64,000 bases of DNA from Mannheimia glucosida (GTDB lineage Bacteria; Pseudomonadota; Gammaproteobacteria; Enterobacterales; Pasteurellaceae): assembly GCF_046267875.1 (NCBI RefSeq), contig NZ_CP176502.1, positions 620,001-684,000 on the forward strand. Reading direction: 5' to 3'. The notes below the pieces were generated by a model. That model was not told the DNA's origin. It did no database searches and worked only from the letters and a program-made list of their open reading frames with translations. The translations under genes were made by a program, and so were the position numbers. Shown here in pieces: positions 59,240 to 64,000 of this stretch (position 1 is the first letter of the stretch; every line of letters begins with the position of its first letter).

Positions 59240-60064
59240 TTACTCAAATTTGGCTTTATAGGTTTCACTGTTCACCCAAAGATGATCTTGTTCCCAAGTA
59301 AATTTCCACTTGCGTACCGGCCCTGCCATAACATTTAGGTAATAATTATTATAGCCTGCAATGGTAGCAACAGGGTGGTAGCCACGAGGCACTTTAACCA
59401 CATTTTTATCATACACCGCCATACATTCATCAAGTGTGCGATCATCGGTATAAACCCGTTGCATTGCAAAACCTTGTGGTGGATCGAAGCGGTGGTAGTA
59501 GGTCTCTTCCAAATAGGTTTCTTCGGTAGAGTGTTTGTCATCGTGCTTGTGGCTTGGGTAGGAACTGGTATTGCCTTCATCAGTAAAAACTTCTACCACC
59601 AGCAAACTGTCGGCAGGTTTGGTTTCCGGCAGAATATTATGCACCAAGCGTTGATTGTTGCCGAATCCCCGTTTTTCCACACCGATATGGTTCGGGCTAA
59701 TCAAACGCACCGGATAATTACCCTGACTTGGTGCTTTACATACCGCCAATTCTAAATTGAGTTCGGTTTTAATCAACACGCTTTTGTGTGGGGGAATATA
59801 GACCGCATAAGGCGGAATTTTTTCAAATGGCGTGGTACGGTTGCCGATATTTTCAAAGGCATAATCATCAACATAGACAGAACCAAAACCGGTCACAAAG
59901 ACAAGACAAAGTTCATTTTCACCACTTTCCAGCGTAATTTGTTGCTTACTGAGCTGATAAACATCAAAGCCGACATATTCCCACTGTGCATTTTCAGGGG
60001 TAATGTGTTGAATTAATCCCGCAGGTTGGCTGAAATTGGGTTTAGACAATAATGGACTAGACAT
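59240..60064 (-). CDS. iolB: 5-deoxy-glucuronate isomerase IolB
   Basis: IolB converts 5-deoxyglucuronate to DKG (2-deoxy-5-keto-gluconate) in myo-inositol catabolism. The 274-residue cupin protein shows HKHD-type metal motif SYPSHKHDDK with LEETYYHRFDPPQGFAMQRVYTDDRT and the VPRGYHPVATIAGYNNYYLNVMAGP region. It is transcribed away from iolA, 218 bp apart, across a region with an inverted repeat that recurs before the binding-protein gene downstream. Confidence 0.95.
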   Translation of the reverse strand: MSSPLLSKPNFSQPAGLIQHITPENAQWEYVGFDVYQLSKQQITLESGENELCLVFVTGFGSVYVDDYAFENIGNRTTPFEKIPPYAVYIPPHKSVLIKTELNLELAVCKAPSQGNYPVRLISPNHIGVEKRGFGNNQRLVHNILPETKPADSLLVVEVFTDEGNTSSYPSHKHDDKHSTEETYLEETYYHRFDPPQGFAMQRVYTDDRTLDECMAVYDKNVVKVPRGYHPVATIAGYNNYYLNVMAGPVRKWKFTWEQDHLWVNSETYKAKFE

Positions 60065-60162
60065 AGGAAACCTCGCTTAACGAAATGGAATACGCCTTCA
60101 AACTATACGAAATTTTATCGCATTTTAATACAGGCAATCTGTAAACTTGCTACTTAGATCAC

Positions 60163-60188
60163 AAAAATGAAATAAAATTTTCATTTTT
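60163..60188. promoter_or_regulatory. Candidate inositol-operon operator between iolB and iolA
   Basis: AAAAATGAAA (60163-60172) and TTTCATTTTT (60179-60188) form a 10-bp perfect inverted repeat with 6-base centre. The core TGAAA-N6-TTTCA is also found at 62009-62024. Confidence 0.6.
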
Positions 60189-60282
60189 TAGTATTATGTA
60201 TTGATATTTTCCATTTTTAGCGGTAGTTTATCGGCTGTATTTTATCCGTTTTTCCTCTCAATCAGTTGATAAGGAGCCTCCA

Positions 60283-61794
60283 ATGAGCCAATTTGTCCAA
60301 AATTTTATTAACGGTGCAGTCGTTGAAAGCCAAAGCCAGCGTGTTACCTCGGTATTTAATCCCGCAACCGGTGAAGAGACCAAAAAAGTCAAATTAAGCC
60401 TGCCAAACGAAGTCGATGCGGCAATTGCAGCGGCCGATCAGGCTTTCAAAAGCTGGTCACAACAATCACCACTACGCCGTGCTAGAATTTTATTTAAATT
60501 CAAAGAGTTATTGGAAGCAAACTTTGATGAGTTGGCTCGTTTAATCAGCTCAGAACACGGCAAAATCTATTCCGATGCGATTGGCGAATTAACCCGTGGT
60601 TTAGAAGTGGTGGAATTTGCCACTGGTATTCCACACTTACAAAAAGGTGAGTTCTCCGCCAATGCAGGGCGTGGCATTGATATTCACTCAATCCAGCAAC
60701 CGTTGGGCGTAGTGGCAGGCATTACCCCGTTCAACTTCCCGGCAATGGTACCGATGTGGATGTTCCCAGTGGCACTTGCTTGCGGTAACACTTTCGTTTT
60801 AAAACCGTCTGAAAAAGACCCAAGTGTGTCTATTCGCTTGGCAGAATTATTAAAAGAAGCCGGCTTGCCAGACGGTGTATTCAACGTAGTGCAAGGCGAT
60901 AAAGAAGCGGTAGATATTCTTTTAACCGATCCTCGCATTCAAGCGGTAAGTTTTGTCGGCTCAACTGCAATTGCACAATATATTTATGAGAAAGGCTCAG
61001 CAAACGGCAAACGGGTTCAAGCCTTGGGCGGTGCGAAAAACCACGCTTTGATTATGCCGGATGCCGATGTACAAGGCACAGTTAATGCTTTACTGGGCGC
61101 AGCATTTGGTGCAGCCGGTGAACGTTGTATGGCACTATCGGTAGCGGTAGTTGTTGGTGATGAATTAGCCGATAAAATCATTGAAGAGCTAATTCCTAAG
61201 GTCAAAGCATTGAAAATCGGTTCAGGCTTACTACCACAAGGTGTGCCTGAAAATGATATGGGGCCAGTGATTTCCAAAGAGCATAAAGCCAAAATTGAGA
61301 GCTATATCGATCAAGGTGTAGCACAAGGGGCTAAACTCTGTGTCGATGGTCGTGGCTATAAAGTCGAAGGGTTTGAAAACGGCTACTTTGTCGGAGGTAC
61401 ACTGTTTGACAACGTGACGCCTGAAATGACCATTTGGCAAGATGAAATCTTCGGACCGGTTCTCTCCGTCGTGCGTGTGAAAGATTATGCCGAAGGTATT
61501 GCACTTATTAACAGCCACCAATACGGCAACGGCAGTGCAATTTTCACCGCAGATGGCGATTCCGCACGTCAATTCACCCAAGATGTACAAGCCGGTATGG
61601 TGGGCGTGAATATTCCAATTCCTGTGCCAATGGCGTTCCACTGCTTTGGTGGTTGGAAAGCCTCTATTTTCGGGCCTCTCAATGTGTACGGCACAGACGG
61701 TGTGCGTTTCTACACCCGTATGAAAACCATCACAACCCGCTGGCCGGACAGCTCGGTGCGTAGCCAAGCGGCATTTAATTTCCCAACTTTATAA
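60283..61794 (+). CDS. iolA: CoA-acylating methylmalonate/malonate-semialdehyde dehydrogenase IolA
   Basis: IolA converts malonic semialdehyde to acetyl-CoA and CO2, the last step of inositol breakdown, and also takes methylmalonate semialdehyde (MmsA). The 503-residue ALDH has ITPFNFPAMVPMWMFP, catalytic Cys282 (GAAGERCMA), and ALGGAKNHALIMPD where general ALDHs carry the catalytic Glu; its absence is a hallmark of the CoA-dependent subclass. It is divergent from iolB and ends before a terminator. Confidence 0.95.
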   Translation: MSQFVQNFINGAVVESQSQRVTSVFNPATGEETKKVKLSLPNEVDAAIAAADQAFKSWSQQSPLRRARILFKFKELLEANFDELARLISSEHGKIYSDAIGELTRGLEVVEFATGIPHLQKGEFSANAGRGIDIHSIQQPLGVVAGITPFNFPAMVPMWMFPVALACGNTFVLKPSEKDPSVSIRLAELLKEAGLPDGVFNVVQGDKEAVDILLTDPRIQAVSFVGSTAIAQYIYEKGSANGKRVQALGGAKNHALIMPDADVQGTVNALLGAAFGAAGERCMALSVAVVVGDELADKIIEELIPKVKALKIGSGLLPQGVPENDMGPVISKEHKAKIESYIDQGVAQGAKLCVDGRGYKVEGFENGYFVGGTLFDNVTPEMTIWQDEIFGPVLSVVRVKDYAEGIALINSHQYGNGSAIFTADGDSARQFTQDVQAGMVGVNIPIPVPMAFHCFGGWKASIFGPLNVYGTDGVRFYTRMKTITTRWPDSSVRSQAAFNFPTL

Positions 61795-61823
61795 TAACGA
61801 GTACATTTCTTTTTTGAGTGTTT

Positions 61824-61849
61824 AGCGGTGAGAAATCACCGCTTTTTTA
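61824..61849 (+). terminator. Terminator of iolA
   Basis: AGCGGTGA (61824-61831)/TCACCGCT (61836-61843) with a GAAA tetraloop and TTTTTT. Confidence 0.92.
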
Positions 61850-61940
61850 TTGGTTTTCATCTCACAAGCGGTCATTTTTATTCAAATTTTTGCAAAAAAG
61901 CGACCGGTTTTGACCGCTTGTATTTATCTCTTCCTAAAAA

Positions 61941-62002
61941 TGTGATCTACGTAACAAATTTGAAACAAAACATTTGGTTCGGAAAATTTTGAATGATATA
62001 TT
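61941..62002 (+). promoter_or_regulatory. CRP site and promoter of the sugar-binding-protein operon
   Basis: TGTGA-TCTACG-TAACA (61941-61956), flanked by AAA/AATTT, matches CRP with one mismatch. TATATT (61997-62002) is a -10 candidate; CRP would lie near -60, a class I position. The remaining gap to 62125 holds an inverted uptake-sequence pair (61866-61920) and an operator-like dyad, but no ORF. Confidence 0.6.
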
Positions 62003-62008
62003 CAAAAC

Positions 62009-62024
62009 TGAAAAATTTATTTCA
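62009..62024. promoter_or_regulatory. Candidate inositol operator upstream of the binding-protein gene
   Basis: TGAAA (62009-62013)-AATTTA-TTTCA (62020-62024) repeats the exact half-sites and 6-base spacing found between iolB and iolA, and covers the predicted transcription start. Confidence 0.55.
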
Positions 62025-62125
62025 TTGAGGTTTGTTATTGAAATAAGACTTAAGTTTCCTTCGCAGTTTGAAGTAACATTGGCAATATTCGCCGTTAATT
62101 CCCATCTTAAAAAGAGGATTTTGTA

Positions 62126-63064
62126 ATGAAAAAGCGTATTAAATTTGTATTGAGTGCTTTAACGTTAGGCTTAGCAATGAACAGCTTTGCGAAAGATGAG
62201 CTTGTGGTATTTAGCTTACCGAACCTATCCAGCCCGTTTGAAGTTCAACTACAAAAAGTAGCGGTAGAAACCAGTAAAAAGTTGGAGATCAAATTGCAAG
62301 TATTAGACGGGCAAAGTTCTTCTACTAAACAGGCTTCTGACTTAGAAAATGCAATTACCCGTGGTGCGAAAGGCATTATCATTTCCCCGAATGATGTGAA
62401 TGCGATTTCAGGTGCGGTGGAAGAAATTATCAAAGAAAAAATTCCTGCTGCGACACTAGACCGAAAAGTTGAAAGCAGTAAGCCGGTTCCTCATTTCGGA
62501 GCAAATAACTACACAGGTGGCCAAGAAGTCGCAAAAGCGGTGAAAGCCAAATACCCGAATGGGGCAAAAATTATTCTTTTAACCGGTCAGCCGGGTTCAA
62601 CTTCTAACATTGAACGTACCAAAGGTATTCGTGATGAATTAGCTGCCGGTGGCGATAAATATAAAATTGTGGTTGATCAAACCGGTAACTGGCTCCGTTC
62701 TGAGGGCTTACGCATTATTGAAAGTGTGTTACCAACCTTAAAAGAGAAACCAGAAGTGATTATTTCAGCGAATGACGATATGGCACTCGGTGCGATTGAA
62801 GCATTGCGTAGTCAAGGTTTAAAAGCAGGTGATATTTTAGTGACCGGCTTTGACTCAACCCCTGAAGCACTCGCTCGTGTGAAAGATGGCTGGTTGTATC
62901 TCACCGCTGACCAACGCCCAAGTTTTGCAGTAAGTACGGCATTAGAGCAAGTGGTAGGCAATATCCGTGAGAGCAAAGAAGTGAGCGGTGCGGACTATCC
63001 GCCAAAAATTATCCTGAAAGATAACCTGCAAGAAGCAGAGCGTTTTGCAGAAATCAGCGAATAA
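62126..63064 (+). CDS. Periplasmic sugar-binding protein of an ABC transporter (probably inositol)
   Basis: A 312-residue RbsB-like binding protein with signal peptide MKKRIKFVLSALTLGLAMNSFA. Family features are VVFSLPNLSSPFEVQLQK, RGAKGIIISPNDVNA, TLDRKV, ISANDDMALGAIEALRSQG and VTGFDSTPEAL. iolA and iolB next door and the shared operator motif point to myo-inositol as ligand; ribose- or allose-type sugars are alternatives. It starts an operon whose ATPase gene follows after a terminator-like hairpin. Confidence 0.85.
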   Translation: MKKRIKFVLSALTLGLAMNSFAKDELVVFSLPNLSSPFEVQLQKVAVETSKKLEIKLQVLDGQSSSTKQASDLENAITRGAKGIIISPNDVNAISGAVEEIIKEKIPAATLDRKVESSKPVPHFGANNYTGGQEVAKAVKAKYPNGAKIILLTGQPGSTSNIERTKGIRDELAAGGDKYKIVVDQTGNWLRSEGLRIIESVLPTLKEKPEVIISANDDMALGAIEALRSQGLKAGDILVTGFDSTPEALARVKDGWLYLTADQRPSFAVSTALEQVVGNIRESKEVSGADYPPKIILKDNLQEAERFAEISE

Positions 63065-63071
63065 TTTATCT

Positions 63072-63103
63072 GCCTTCCGGCTGAGGTCGGAGGGCGTTTT
63101 TTT
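63072..63103 (+). terminator. Attenuating terminator between binding protein and ATPase genes
   Basis: GCCTTCCG (63072-63079)/CGGAGGGC (63088-63095) with one G-T pair is followed by GTTTTTTT. Partial read-through would give more binding protein than ATPase, usual in such operons. Confidence 0.75.
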
Positions 63104-63114
63104 ACGGAGGTTGT

Positions 63115-64000
63115 ATGTCTACTCCCTTACTTGAAGTGAAAGATCTGACAAAAAGTTTCTCTGGTGTAATGGCACTCAATGGTGTGAAACTGACCGTGGG
63201 AAAAGGCGAAGTTCACGCATTGTTAGGTGAAAACGGTGCAGGAAAATCGACCTTATTAAAGGCACTTTCAGGTGCTCAGCCACAAACGAGTGGTGAAATT
63301 ATCTTTAACGGTGAAACCTTAAGTTTGAGCGATTCCCCGTTTGATCGCCAACTCAAAGGCATCGTAACGATTTATCAAGAATTTAACTTGCTACCGAATA
63401 TGACGGTTGCTGAAAACTTCTTTTTGGGCAGAGAGCCGGTGAAAGGCTTATTCGTCAATGAAAAAGCAGTAAATGAGGAAGCACAATTAGTGCTGGATAA
63501 TCTCGGCTTAAATATCAAACCTGATACCCAAGTATCTCGTTTAAGTGTTGCTCAACAGCAGATGGTCGAAATTGCCCGAGCAATGACCTTAAACGCCAAA
63601 CTGATCATTATGGACGAACCGTCCGCTGCCTTAAGTGATAAAGAGGTGGAAACACTGCATCAAATCGTGCGTGATTTAAAAAGCCGTGGCATTAGCGTGA
63701 TTTATGTGACTCACCGCTTAAACGAAGTGTTTGCCCTGTGTGACCGCTTTACCGTTTTCCAAGACGGACGTTACTCCGGTGAAGGTGAAGTCAAAAATGT
63801 GAATGTCGATCAAATTATCAAAATGATGGTAGGACGTGAAGTTGCCTTTACCCGTCGTCCACCGGAAGAGACTCACCATACCCACCGTCCAATACGTTTG
63901 GCAGTGAAAAATCTGCATCGGGAAAAACCGGCACTAGATCCGCACGGTATTGCTTTGCATGGTGTCTCTTTTAATATTCACGAGGGTGAAGTGTTAGGAA
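63115..64000 (+). CDS. Sugar ABC transporter ATP-binding protein (RbsA/MglA type), partial at window end
   Basis: The reading frame is open from ATG 63115 (GGAGG in front) to the window edge, giving the first 295 residues of what should be about 500. The first ATPase domain is complete: Walker A LLGENGAGKST near 36-46, Q-loop IYQEFNLLPNM, signature LSVAQQQMVEIARAM, Walker B LIIMDEPSAALSD and the H-loop VTHRLNE. The second domain begins near 262 (LAVKNLHREKP). It powers uptake of the sugar bound by the preceding protein; the permease gene should follow outside the window. Confidence 0.93.
   Translation, partial: MSTPLLEVKDLTKSFSGVMALNGVKLTVGKGEVHALLGENGAGKSTLLKALSGAQPQTSGEIIFNGETLSLSDSPFDRQLKGIVTIYQEFNLLPNMTVAENFFLGREPVKGLFVNEKAVNEEAQLVLDNLGLNIKPDTQVSRLSVAQQQMVEIARAMTLNAKLIIMDEPSAALSDKEVETLHQIVRDLKSRGISVIYVTHRLNEVFALCDRFTVFQDGRYSGEGEVKNVNVDQIIKMMVGREVAFTRRPPEETHHTHRPIRLAVKNLHREKPALDPHGIALHGVSFNIHEGEVLG

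Noticed and set aside
61231..61767. 178-codon antisense frame inside iolA
   Set aside because: The sense strand encodes a complete aldehyde dehydrogenase; the antisense product has no recognisable features and no promoter or ribosome-binding site.

Overview
The window is chromosomal DNA of a Pasteurellaceae bacterium. Gene content and synteny are gammaproteobacterial (mutY-yggX-mltC, tRNA-Thr/Tyr/Gly/Thr-tuf, spc and alpha ribosomal operons), and intergenic gaps are scattered with ACAAGCGGT, the DNA uptake signal of the Actinobacillus pleuropneumoniae/Mannheimia/Bibersteinia branch. I cannot fix the species. No phage, IS element, CRISPR array or rRNA gene was seen. Almost all genes are intact; only the last one runs off the window edge.

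Layout. 0.1-2.7 kb: minus-strand hslV, sfsA, a DMT exporter and a VOC protein. 2.8-7.6 kb: mutY-yggX-mltC, two tandem tRNA-Phe/tRNA-Asn units, ffh. 8-11.1 kb: an anaerobic haem-degradation operon (fused HutW-HutX plus a ChuY-like reductase) facing a monohaem cytochrome c; both carry FNR-like sites. 11.3-16.5 kb: glyQ and glyS separated by a glutaredoxin-like gene, two nuclease-fold genes and an Imm33/DUF2185 gene. 16.6-20 kb: a cysteine-catabolism operon (YheO-type regulator, transporter, desulfidase). 20-26.7 kb: xerC, two tRNA-Ser, trmA, maoP, a methyltransferase, sdhE, ispH, lspA, glnB. 26.7-31.4 kb: mog, ccmI, ccmH, an AT-rich membrane-protein gene, ccmG, coaA. 31.6-33.3 kb: four tRNAs and tuf. 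33.5-37.9 kb: an afu/fbp-type ABC transporter behind a consensus CRP site. 38-41.1 kb: a small lipoprotein, a DeoR regulator, glmS. 41.3-49.8 kb: complete spc and alpha operons. 49.9-64 kb: carbon metabolism: xylR, gluconate genes (gntR, gntK, gntP), a LysR/aspartate racemase/Dcu transporter module, gabD, iolB, iolA and the start of a sugar (probably inositol) ABC transporter.

How it fits together. The accessory loci suit a host-associated facultative anaerobe: haem is opened anaerobically by HutW under likely FNR and iron control; cysteine, D/L-aspartate, gluconate, inositol and possibly phosphorylated sugars feed fermentation or fumarate respiration; cytochrome c maturation genes serve anaerobic electron transport. 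The most interesting observations are the HutW-HutX fusion with an internal ribosome-binding site and start, its class II FNR promoter, the CRP (not Fur) site in front of afuABC, a shared TGAAA-N6-TTTCA motif at the inositol genes, and an unrecognised AT-rich membrane-protein gene wedged between ccmG and ccmH. All calls were made by reading; no database search was possible.
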